This document shows, piece after piece, positions 33,738-41,247 of a stretch of DNA of 64,000 nt. Below the pieces are notes generated by a model. It was not told the origin of the DNA. It saw only the letters and a list, made by a program, of their open reading frames with translations, and did not search any database. This stretch comes from JBBQUN01 sp963717115 (lineage in GTDB: Bacteria > Actinomycetota > Acidimicrobiia > Acidimicrobiales > SZUA-35): NCBI GenBank assembly GCA_963717115.1, contig CAVQVO010000015.1, positions 1 through 64,000 on the forward strand. The letters run 5' to 3'. The position numbers and the translations under genes are program-made. Positions within the stretch are counted from its first letter, which is position 1. Every line of letters begins with the position of its first letter.

Positions 33738-34153
33738 CAGTCCTCCTCGGTCGTTGCGTCGACGTCATCGACGTTGTCGACGTTCTCGTTGGTCGGCTCC
33801 GACTCATTGGTGGGACGACGATCACCGCGATCACCGCGATCGCCACGCTCGGGGCGATCGCCCCGCTCGGGCCGGTTACGGCGCTGCGTGGTGACTCGAC
33901 TCGTGTAGGGCAACAACCCCATCTCGCGGGCGTTCTTGATGCCGTTGTTGATGAGCCGTTGCTGTTGCACGTCGTTCCCCGTGATCCGGCGACCCCGGAT
34001 CTTGGCACGGTCGGAAACGAACCGGCGGAGCAGATCCACGTCCTTGTAGTCGACGTAGTCGACCTTCTCGGTGCTCAGCGGACTGATCTTCTTCTTCCCG
34101 CGGCGGCCCGTGTCCTTGGGCTTGGCCCGGCGGGGGCTCTTGGTCTTTGCCAT
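33737..34153 (-). CDS. rpsR: Ribosomal protein bS18 with an unusual acidic C-terminal extension
   Basis: Residues about 1-90 are a normal bS18: a basic start, VDYVDYKDVDLLRRFVSDRAKI, RGRRITGNDVQQQRLINNGI and NAREMGLLPYT. The protein then continues for some 45 residues instead of ending: RPERGD-type repeats pass into an Asn/Glu/Asp-rich tail ending DATTEED. Ordinary bS18 is 75-90 residues. The start codon overlaps the ssb stop by one base, so the operon is fully coupled. The tail should be exposed on the 30S platform near bS6. Confidence 0.95.
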   Translation of the reverse strand: MAKTKSPRRAKPKDTGRRGKKKISPLSTEKVDYVDYKDVDLLRRFVSDRAKIRGRRITGNDVQQQRLINNGIKNAREMGLLPYTSRVTTQRRNRPERGDRPERGDRGDRGDRRPTNESEPTNENVDNVDDVDATTEED

Positions 34154-34629
34154 CAGAAGGGCTCCTCATCGGGCTGGTAGGCAGCTGGTTGCTGTTGATT
34201 CTGCGGTCCGCCGAATGACCGACCGCCGCCGGCGCCGCCGGCAGGGGCGCCGCCCGCGTTGTCGCGGCGCTCGTTCTTGGTGGCCGAAGCCGTTGCCCAG
34301 CGCAGGCTGATGGCCACGTCGTCGGCGACGATCTCGACCTTCGAGCGCTTGTCGCCCTCAGGAGTTTCCCAGGAGCGCTGGTCGAGACGACCGGTGACGG
34401 TGACTCGGGTTCCCCGGGCCACCGACTCGGCGACGTTCTCGGCGAGTTGGCCCCAGCAGGTGACGTCGATCCACGACGTCGCCTCTTCCCACTCCTGGGT
34501 CTGGCGATTCTGCCAGCGACGTGACACCGCGACGCCGAAGTTGGCGACGGGTTGACCGCTGGGGGTGAAGCGAAGCTCGGGTTCGCGACCGGTGTTCCCG
34601 GTGATGGTGACAGCGTTGTCGACAGCCAT
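34153..34629 (-). CDS. ssb: Single-stranded DNA-binding protein
   Basis: ATG 34629 gives a 158-residue SSB: the OB-fold (VTITGNTGREPELRFTPSGQ, VANFGVAVSRRW, WIDVTCWGQLAENVAESVAR, RVTVTGRLDQRSWETPEGDK), then a Gly/Gln-rich linker and the acidic tip DEEPF that recruits partner proteins. It coats single-stranded DNA in replication and repair. It follows rpsF by 14 bp. Confidence 0.97.
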   Translation of the reverse strand: MAVDNAVTITGNTGREPELRFTPSGQPVANFGVAVSRRWQNRQTQEWEEATSWIDVTCWGQLAENVAESVARGTRVTVTGRLDQRSWETPEGDKRSKVEIVADDVAISLRWATASATKNERRDNAGGAPAGGAGGGRSFGGPQNQQQPAAYQPDEEPF

Positions 34630-34643
34630 GAGGATCTCCTCGA

Positions 34644-34967
34644 CTAGGCCGTTGCGGCGGCGAGGCCTCGACGATGGGCCTCGGTCACCGGCAACCGAAT
34701 GAACTTGTGGCGGATCACTTCGTCCGCGAGGCCCAGGGTGCGATCGACCTCGGTGAGCGCATTGGGGGCGAGGAACTCGAGGACCAGGTAGAAACCCTCG
34801 GTCCGATGCTTCATCTCGTAGGCGAAGCGACGCACGCCCCACTTGTCGATCTTCTCGAGCGTGCCGCCCGCGTCCTCGGCCATCTTGGCGAGGTTGTTGG
34901 CCGTGGTCTGCACGGCCGACTCCTCGGTGTCGGCCGTGAAGATGATCATCAATTCATAGGCTCGCAT
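34644..34967 (-). CDS. rpsF: Ribosomal protein bS6
   Basis: ATG 34967 gives a 107-residue bS6 (MRAYELMIIFTADTEESAVQ, ending with EVIRHKFIRLPVTEAHR). It pairs with bS18 on the 30S platform. A GTG three codons upstream, closer to the GGGAG ribosome binding site, is an alternative start. It heads the operon; the 152 bp before it must hold its promoter and the end of the PBP transcript. That stretch contains GC-rich self-complementary runs (around 34996-35025). Confidence 0.95.
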   Translation of the reverse strand: MRAYELMIIFTADTEESAVQTTANNLAKMAEDAGGTLEKIDKWGVRRFAYEMKHRTEGFYLVLEFLAPNALTEVDRTLGLADEVIRHKFIRLPVTEAHRRGLAAATA

Positions 34968-35119
34968 GGCAAGCACGTCTCCCTCTGGACCCGGGGGTGG
35001 CCCGGGGCCCCGGCTTTCGGGGCAGGGTCTGGTCGGTATCCACCGACGAATGACCTCGTGATGCTAGCGCCGCCCCGCCCATCCCCCACTCGGACCGGAT
35101 CGGGGCGGGAGGGCGGCGA

Positions 35120-37510
35120 TCACTCGGCGAGCGCCCCGGCCGTCGCCGGGGGGACGACGGTGGTCGGCACCGTCGGGACCGTCGTCGGCAGCGGGGCCGT
35201 CGTCGGCGGCGGCCCGGTCGCCGTCGGCACCGTCGTCGAGGAGGTACCGGCCGTCGTCGTCGACGTGGCCGGATCACCGTCTTCCGGCGGCGGCTCCGTG
35301 GTCGTCGGGGGCACGCAAGGTTCGGTGTCGGGAGGTGGGTCGACCCCCTCGACGGGCTCCTCGAGCGGCTCGCAGGTGGGCAGGGTCGTGGTGGTCGACA
35401 GCTCGAGGTTCAGCTGTTCACCGGTGAAGTCGCGCTCCATCGGCAGCTCGCAGGGCGCCGCACCCTGCGTGGCGCGCGTCATGAACGCCGACCAGATCTC
35501 GGCCGGGAAGTCGCCTCCGTGCACCTCGATCCCCCGAACGTTCTGCATCGTCCGCACCGGCTCCCCGGGCGCGCCGGCGTAGCCCATCCAGACGGCGGCG
35601 GTCAGGTCGCAGGTGTAGCCGACGAACCAGGCATCGCGGGCGTCCTGGGTCGTCCCGGTCTTGCCTGCGGCGTCGCGACCGAACGCTGCGCCACGACCGG
35701 TTCCCGACTCGATCACCTGGCTCATGGCGTAGGTGACCTGGCGGGCCACCGAGTCGTCGACGGCGCCCGCGAGGTCGGGGGGCCGGACCGGGCCCTCACC
35801 GCAGCGACCGTCGTGGGGGTACCAACACACCGATCCGTCGGGAGCCTCGATGCGCTCGATCAGGACCGGGTCGTACCGATCACCCTGTTCCTCGAGGGTC
35901 GAGTACGCCGCCGCCATGTCGAGGACCGACACCTCGCCCGACCCGAGAACGAGGGCATTCACCGGCACCAGATCGGCGGTGACTCCGAGCCGCTCGGCGA
36001 CGTCGACCACCTTCTCGGGTCCGAGCTCGACCATCAACTGGGCGAAGACCACGTTGGACGACGCCCGGAGCGCGTCGGCGAGCGAGCGGTACCCGTCGGG
36101 TGCGCCTCCTCCCGACACCACCCAGTCGGCTCCGTTGTTGGCACCCTCCAGCGTGATGGTCGAGGGGGCCGGGAAGTAGGAGTCGGCCGAGATCCCGTTC
36201 TCGATGGCGGCGACGAGCGCGAACGGCTTGAAGGACGACCCGGGCTGACGACCCGACCCGCCGCCGTCTCGTCCGAGTGCGAGATTCACCTGGGAGGCCT
36301 CGAAGTCGTAGCCACCCATCATCGCGACGACCCGACCGGTCCCGTCGATCGCCACGAGCGACGCCGAGGGGTCGTCGGGGTCGACGCGTGGATCGACGAC
36401 CTCGGTCACGCTGGTGAACGCCGCTTCCTGCAGGCCGGGATCGAGCGTGGTGTAGACCCGCAATCCCTTGGTGTAGAGCTCGCCGTCGGGATAGAGCTCG
36501 GCCAGTTCCTGCCGCACCGCCTCGACGAAGTATTCGGTTCCGTGTTCGGAGCCCCGGACCTCGCCGAGACCCGATCGATCGGTCGGTTCACGGGTGATGG
36601 CCGTCAGGTCGGTGGCGGCAGCGGCCTGGGCCTGCTCCACCGTGATGTAGCCGTCGGCGGCCATTCGGTCGAGCGTGACGGTCATCCGCCGCTGGGCCTC
36701 CACGGGATCCTTGCCGGGATCGGCGCTGTTCGGCGAACGGATCAGCCCCGCCAGGAAGGCGGCTTCGGGCAGCGTGACCCCTTCGATGTTCTTGCCGAAG
36801 TAGTTGCGGGCGGCGGCCTCGATGCCGTAGGCGCCCCGTCCGAAGTAGATCCGGTTGAGGTAGCGGCGCAGGATCTCCTGCTTGGCGCCGATGCCGTCGT
36901 ACTCGTCGGCGAGTTCCCGCTCGAGCTTGATGGCGAGCGTGGCCTCGCGCACCTTGCGCACGAGCGTGCGGTCGCTCCCCTCGTAGGTGAGCTTCACGTA
37001 CTGCTGGGTGATGGTCGAGCCACCCTGGGCCGCCGAACGCTCGCGGATGTCCTGGTAGAGCGCCCGGGCGATCCCCACCGGATCGACCCCTTCGTGGTCG
37101 AAGAAGTCCTTGTCCTCGGTGGCGACGACGGCGTCGATCATCACCTGGGGAATCTGGTCGTAGGCGACCACGATCCGATCCTCGCCGGCCGAGAACTGGG
37201 CCATCGCCTGGTCGGGTCCGCAGACCGCGCCCTCGGTCCGGGTGACCTCGGCGGAGCAGACGAACGTGGTCTGGGCCAGCGCTGCGAAGTCGTCGTCGGG
37301 CAGCTCGATCCGAGAGAGTGCCGCGACACCGAGCAGGAAGCCGCCGAACGCGAAGAGCCCCAGCAGGAACAGGACCCGGCGGATCCGCCACAGCAGCCGG
37401 CGTTCGCGGTCGGGCCCCGGCTGTGGCCCGGCGAGCAGGCCGCGCTCGTGCTGGCGGCTCGGGCCGGCGCCGGAAACCGGATCAGCGGGACGTTTCGGGG
37501 AGTTGGTCAT
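35120..37510 (-). CDS. ponA: Class A penicillin-binding protein (transglycosylase/transpeptidase)
   Basis: ATG 37510 gives 796 residues: a cytoplasmic tail, one membrane helix (VLFLLGLFAFGGFLLGVAAL), a glycosyltransferase domain with EDKDFFDHEGVD and GGSTITQQYVK, and a transpeptidase domain with the serine motif GSSFKPF, the SSN motif and KTGTT. All three transpeptidase motifs are intact. The C-terminus ends in a long Thr/Pro/Glu-rich tail, common in actinobacterial PonA proteins. It polymerises and cross-links peptidoglycan outside the membrane. It is 13 bp downstream of the DUF5318 gene. Confidence 0.94.
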   Translation of the reverse strand: MTNSPKRPADPVSGAGPSRQHERGLLAGPQPGPDRERRLLWRIRRVLFLLGLFAFGGFLLGVAALSRIELPDDDFAALAQTTFVCSAEVTRTEGAVCGPDQAMAQFSAGEDRIVVAYDQIPQVMIDAVVATEDKDFFDHEGVDPVGIARALYQDIRERSAAQGGSTITQQYVKLTYEGSDRTLVRKVREATLAIKLERELADEYDGIGAKQEILRRYLNRIYFGRGAYGIEAAARNYFGKNIEGVTLPEAAFLAGLIRSPNSADPGKDPVEAQRRMTVTLDRMAADGYITVEQAQAAAATDLTAITREPTDRSGLGEVRGSEHGTEYFVEAVRQELAELYPDGELYTKGLRVYTTLDPGLQEAAFTSVTEVVDPRVDPDDPSASLVAIDGTGRVVAMMGGYDFEASQVNLALGRDGGGSGRQPGSSFKPFALVAAIENGISADSYFPAPSTITLEGANNGADWVVSGGGAPDGYRSLADALRASSNVVFAQLMVELGPEKVVDVAERLGVTADLVPVNALVLGSGEVSVLDMAAAYSTLEEQGDRYDPVLIERIEAPDGSVCWYPHDGRCGEGPVRPPDLAGAVDDSVARQVTYAMSQVIESGTGRGAAFGRDAAGKTGTTQDARDAWFVGYTCDLTAAVWMGYAGAPGEPVRTMQNVRGIEVHGGDFPAEIWSAFMTRATQGAAPCELPMERDFTGEQLNLELSTTTTLPTCEPLEEPVEGVDPPPDTEPCVPPTTTEPPPEDGDPATSTTTAGTSSTTVPTATGPPPTTAPLPTTVPTVPTTVVPPATAGALAE

Positions 37511-37523
37511 GGAGGAGGGGGCG

Positions 37524-37922
37524 TCAGCGCAGGGCGGAGGCGGCCTCGTCGCCGCGGATGGCGAACGATTCCCGCAGGTGGTTCCACCAGCACTGGCAGC
37601 AGATCTCGAGTGCGTAACAGGTCGACGACCGGCCCCGTCGGCGGAGACGACGCATGTCGTTGGCATCGGCGATCACCCGGCCTCCCTTGGGCAAGCCGAC
37701 ACCGAAGGCGAACGTGACCGAAACGAGTTCGCCGTCGTCACAGATCGGACAGGCCTCACCGAGGGGGTCGGCGTGGTGGTGGGCGACCCGGCGCAGCTCG
37801 GGTTGCGCATCGCAGATGTCGGTCGTCGTGCGACGCCCTTCGCGGTAGGCCGTGACGGTGCGCTCGCGGGCGAGCCGGTAGCTCACGACGCCGTCGTTGT
37901 CGGAGGCTCGCCATCTGGGCAT
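37524..37922 (-). CDS. DUF5318 protein, zinc-ribbon-like
   Basis: ATG 37922 opens MPRWRASDNDGVVSYRLARE and the 132-residue protein has three Cys groups (EACPICDDGE, SSTCYALEICCQCWWNH) able to bind zinc. This is the DUF5318 family that lies beside ponA in mycobacteria (Rv0049 next to ponA1), and the same linkage is seen here. The function is unknown; the conserved neighbour suggests cell-wall synthesis or envelope control. Confidence 0.85.
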   Translation of the reverse strand: MPRWRASDNDGVVSYRLARERTVTAYREGRRTTTDICDAQPELRRVAHHHADPLGEACPICDDGELVSVTFAFGVGLPKGGRVIADANDMRRLRRRGRSSTCYALEICCQCWWNHLRESFAIRGDEAASALR

Positions 37923-37933
37923 GGCCGAACAGA

Positions 37934-39262
37934 CTAGCCAGCGCCACGCGGATCGGTCCGGCGCGGCCGATTCACCGACTGCCCGTCCGGTTCGCCGAAC
38001 CAGGCCCGCAGTGCCGTGATCGCGTCGTCGACCGACATCGGGCCGTTCTCGATCCGGAGTCGGCGGAGGTGCGCCATCGCTTGCCCGACGGCCGGACCCT
38101 CGGGGAGGCCGAGCACCCGCATCACGGTCTGACCATCGAGGGGCGAGTCGAGGGCATCGAGGTCTTCGGTGGCCGCCAGGTCCGCCCAACGGTCCCGGAG
38201 GGCTCGAGGATGGCCCGAGTCGGGTTCGATCGCCGATCGGGCTTCGCACACGGCGAAGGCGTCCTCGAGCAGGGAGTGATCCCCGCGAGCGTCGACCACC
38301 AGCTGCCGGATCGCGGCGTCGGTGACCTCCCCGTCGCCGATGCGTTCCATCAGCCCGATGCCGCGGATCGTGTCGTCTCGATCCTCGGTCGAGTACTTCA
38401 GCCGAGCCAGGATCCGGCGGGCGTCGTCGATCCCGAACGGCGCGAGCAGGCCGATCCGGCGACGCCGAACACCCTCGGTCGTCGCTGCGGTGGCGAAGGC
38501 GAGGCGTCGTCGATCGGCCGGGGGCTCGAAGCCCAGGACATGACGCAGGAGACCGGTGTCGACGAGGAAGTCGAAACCCGTGGTCGGGTCGGCGACGGCG
38601 AGCAACCGCTCGATCTCGTCGTGGACCCGTTCGAGCGAGACGATCCCGAGCCGGTCGGCGTAGCGGCGCGCCGCCTCGACCAGGTCATCCCCGGCGGTCA
38701 GGGTGAACCGGGGCAGGAACCGCGCCGCACGGAGCATCCGCAAGGGATCGTCGCCGAACGACACCGAGGGATCGAGCGGGGTGCGCAGCAGCCGGCTCGA
38801 CAGGTCGGACCGACCGCCGAACGGATCATGAAGGCGACGATCGACGAGGGAGACGGCCATCGCGTTGATGGTGAAGTCCCGACGGGCGAGGTCGGCCCGC
38901 AGCTCGTCACCGAAGTCCACGACCGGTTTGCGGCTGTCGGGGTCGTACCGTTCGGCTCGGTACGTGGTGATCTCGAGATCCAGTCCGGCGAACCGGGCGC
39001 CGATGGTCCCGAATCGCTCGCCCTGGGTCCAGAGCGCATCGGCCAACGGCTCGAGCAGACCCTTGATCGTCTCGGGCCGGGCCGCCGTGGTGCAGTCGAC
39101 GTCGACGGCATCGCCGAGACCGAGCAGGGTGTCACGGACGATTCCACCGACCAGGTACAGATCGTGACCGGCATCGACGAACGACGCCGTGACCGGTCGG
39201 AGCGCCTCGATCGTCGGTTCGAACCCGGCCGGCAGGCGTTCGGGGAGTTCGGATTCGGGCAC
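37934..39262 (-). CDS. pcnB: CCA-adding/poly(A) polymerase family nucleotidyltransferase
   Basis: GTG 39262 is preferred because it starts 16 bp after the upstream stop and opens just before the family blocks. The 442-residue protein has the class II nucleotidyltransferase motifs DLYLVGGIVRDTLLG and AVDVDCTTAARPE (the DxD metal site), then DLARRDFTINAMAV and the RNA-binding FGDDPLRMLRAARF. It adds the CCA end to tRNAs (or tails RNA). In mycobacteria the equivalent (Rv3907c) also sits beside the DUF6049 and sigM region. It is co-directional with the HDAC gene upstream. Confidence 0.93.
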   Translation of the reverse strand: MPESELPERLPAGFEPTIEALRPVTASFVDAGHDLYLVGGIVRDTLLGLGDAVDVDCTTAARPETIKGLLEPLADALWTQGERFGTIGARFAGLDLEITTYRAERYDPDSRKPVVDFGDELRADLARRDFTINAMAVSLVDRRLHDPFGGRSDLSSRLLRTPLDPSVSFGDDPLRMLRAARFLPRFTLTAGDDLVEAARRYADRLGIVSLERVHDEIERLLAVADPTTGFDFLVDTGLLRHVLGFEPPADRRRLAFATAATTEGVRRRRIGLLAPFGIDDARRILARLKYSTEDRDDTIRGIGLMERIGDGEVTDAAIRQLVVDARGDHSLLEDAFAVCEARSAIEPDSGHPRALRDRWADLAATEDLDALDSPLDGQTVMRVLGLPEGPAVGQAMAHLRRLRIENGPMSVDDAITALRAWFGEPDGQSVNRPRRTDPRGAG

Positions 39263-39278
39263 GGATCGGGCCGTCGGG

Positions 39279-40283
39279 TCAGTATCGGAAGTGCAGGCTG
39301 CGCACCACGTCGACGATGTCGGAACCGGGGCCACCAACGGTCGTTTCCTCGGGCCGGATCGTCTCGCCGACCGTGGCGCCGGCGACGGCTCGGGCGCAAT
39401 CGGCCAGCGCCTGGAGGTCGTAGCCGCCCTCGAGGAACAGCAGCCGTTTGCGAGCCGGGACGAGGGGGAGCATCTCGACGACGAGATCCGCGTAGTCGGT
39501 CGAGGTGAAGGCCAGTTCGGTCAAGGGGTCGGTCCGGTGTCCGTCGAACCCCGCCGAGATGAGGAGCCAGGTCGTCTTGTGTCGTTCGACCGCCGGGCCG
39601 ATCACGGTGTCGAACGCGTGCCGCAGGACGTCGCCGGTGGCGTGGGCCGGAAGGGGGATGTTGATGTTGGTGCCGGTTCCGGCACCCTCGCCGATCTCGT
39701 CGAGCCTTCCCGTGTAGGGGTACCACGGGAATTGGTGCAGGCTGATGAACAGCACGTCGGGGTCCTCGTAGAAGATCGCCTGGGTGCCGTTTCCGTGATG
39801 GGCGTCGATGTCGACGATGGCCACCCGCTCGCCACGATCGGCCAGCATCCGCGCCGTCACCGCCACGTTGTTGATGAGGCAGAACCCCATCTGGGTGTCG
39901 GCCAGTGCATGGTGTCCGGGTGGGCGCACGACCGACCAGCCCACATCGGCCCGACCGGCATCGAGGGCGGCAACGAGATCGAGGCCGGCGCCGGCGGCCC
40001 GGAGTGCGGCACCGTAGGAGTCGGGCGAGACCCACGTGTCTTGATCGATCGCGCCACCACCGGCGGCGCAGAGCGATTCGAGGCCGTCCATGAGTGCCCC
40101 GGGATGGACGCGCTCGAGCAGGCTGCGCGGCGCTTCGGTGGCCTCGATCCATTCGACCGCATCCTGCAATCCCGATTCGTGGATGCCCTTTTCGAAGGCG
40201 GCAAGTCGATCCGGCCGCTCCGGATGACCTGAGCCCGGGTTGTGCAGCCGGCACAGGTCATGGGTGGCAAGCAACAGCGACAT
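39279..40283 (-). CDS. Histone deacetylase family protein (acetoin utilization/polyamine deacetylase-like)
   Basis: ATG 40283 opens MSLLLATHDLCRLHNPGSGH. The family zinc-site residues are present: VVRPPGHHALADTQMGFC with the catalytic His pair, AIVDIDAHHGNGTQ with Asp/His zinc ligands and ISAGFDGHRTDP with the last Asp; GGY near the end holds the Tyr-type motif. 334 residues. These enzymes remove acetyl groups from lysine, acetoin-related or polyamine substrates; the polyamine genes elsewhere in the window make acetylpolyamine a possible substrate, as inference. It is upstream of pcnB in the same direction. Confidence 0.9.
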   Translation of the reverse strand: MSLLLATHDLCRLHNPGSGHPERPDRLAAFEKGIHESGLQDAVEWIEATEAPRSLLERVHPGALMDGLESLCAAGGGAIDQDTWVSPDSYGAALRAAGAGLDLVAALDAGRADVGWSVVRPPGHHALADTQMGFCLINNVAVTARMLADRGERVAIVDIDAHHGNGTQAIFYEDPDVLFISLHQFPWYPYTGRLDEIGEGAGTGTNINIPLPAHATGDVLRHAFDTVIGPAVERHKTTWLLISAGFDGHRTDPLTELAFTSTDYADLVVEMLPLVPARKRLLFLEGGYDLQALADCARAVAGATVGETIRPEETTVGGPGSDIVDVVRSLHFRY

Positions 40284-40364
40284 GCGTCCCACGGTACTTG
40301 GCCCATTCGCCGCCGGGAAGTCCGGACAACTGCGGACCGGCTCGGTTGGCGTCGATTCGTGACG

Positions 40365-40491
40365 CCGGCGCAGCCGGCGAGGGAACCGGCGCAGCCGGCG
40401 AGGGGAACCGGCGCAGCCGGCGAGGGAACCGGCGCAGCCGGCGAGGGAACCGGCGCAGCCGGCGAGGGAACCGGCGCAGCCGGCGAGGGAA
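40365..40491. repeat. Six-copy 21-bp GC-rich minisatellite
   Basis: The unit CCGGCGCAGCCGGCGAGGGAA occurs six times head to tail (40365, 40386, 40408, 40429, 40450 and 40471); the second copy has one extra G, making it 22 bp. All other copies are identical, so the array is young or actively homogenised. Each unit contains the self-complementary CCGGCGCAGCCGG. It ends 16 bp before the GNAT start codon, inside the GNAT promoter and leader region, and an in-frame TAG separates it from that gene. Confidence 0.95.
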
Positions 40492-40506
40492 TAGCCTGCG
40501 GTACTG

Positions 40507-41247
40507 GTGGACCACCTTCATCCAACGTCGAACGGGCCGGGCCTCCACCGGTCCTGGACGCACCCGGTGTCCTTCAATGGACTCCGGGTGGTCGTGTGGC
40601 GCGGCGATCCGCACATCGGCCTGGTCGGGCCCAAGCGCGACGGACGTCGTCCGACGACGACCGACCTCGCATTCTGTCTCGACGAATTGCGGCGCCGGGG
40701 TGTGGTCCGGGCGATCACGCCCGCCCTCAACCAGTTCGATGCCCAACCCTTCTTCGACGCGGGATTCGTGCTGCACGAGCACCTGCACCTGCTCGCCCGT
40801 CGCCTGACCCGTTCCGAACCGGCCCCGACCCGCGCCCTGCGATTCGGACGACCCTGGCATCTCGGCAAGGTCCTCTCGGTCGACGCCGCAGCGTTCGAAC
40901 CGTTCTGGCAGTTCGACCGCGTCTCGCTGCGTGAGGCCCGGCAGGCCACACCCAAGAGTCGCTTCCGGGTCGCCCTGCACGAGGGCGACCTCGTCGGATA
41001 CGCCGTGACCGGACGCGCCGGTGATCGCGGGTATCTTCAACGCCTCGCCGTCGCCCCCCACGCCAAGGGCCAGGGAATCGGGACGGCGCTCGTCCAGGAC
41101 GGCTTCGCCTGGCTCGCACCGCGAGGGGTCACCACGGTCATGGTCAACACCCAGGAACACAACCGGCGAGCCCTGAGCCTCTACGAACACCTCGGTTTCG
41201 TGCGCCAGGACCCGGGTCTGATCGTGCTCACCTGGGACGCCGCATGA
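40507..41247 (+). CDS. GNAT family N-acetyltransferase
   Basis: GTG 40507 gives 246 residues; the frame is closed by a TAG five codons upstream. The C-terminal GNAT domain has the acetyl-CoA-binding LQRLAVAPHAKGQGIGTALV and closes with NRRALSLYEHLGFVRQDPGL. The N-terminal half (RVVVWRGDPHIGLVGPKRD onward) looks like a second, degenerate acetyltransferase lobe. It overlaps the DUF6049 gene by 4 bases (ATGA), so the two are translationally coupled. The place corresponds to mutT4 of mycobacteria (Rv3908). The substrate is unknown. Confidence 0.85.
   Translation: MDHLHPTSNGPGLHRSWTHPVSFNGLRVVVWRGDPHIGLVGPKRDGRRPTTTDLAFCLDELRRRGVVRAITPALNQFDAQPFFDAGFVLHEHLHLLARRLTRSEPAPTRALRFGRPWHLGKVLSVDAAAFEPFWQFDRVSLREARQATPKSRFRVALHEGDLVGYAVTGRAGDRGYLQRLAVAPHAKGQGIGTALVQDGFAWLAPRGVTTVMVNTQEHNRRALSLYEHLGFVRQDPGLIVLTWDAA

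Noticed and set aside
35519..37717. A 700-codon open frame antisense to the PBP gene
   Set aside because: The minus-strand PBP carries all catalytic motifs; the plus-strand translation is a low-complexity shadow.
40365..40491. CRISPR array
   Set aside because: The repeats are contiguous 21-bp units with no unique spacers and no cas genes.
40242..40934. A plus-strand protein with Gly-Ala-Glu repeats across the minisatellite
   Set aside because: The frame overlaps the GNAT gene out of phase and the HDAC gene on the other strand; no start signal supports it.
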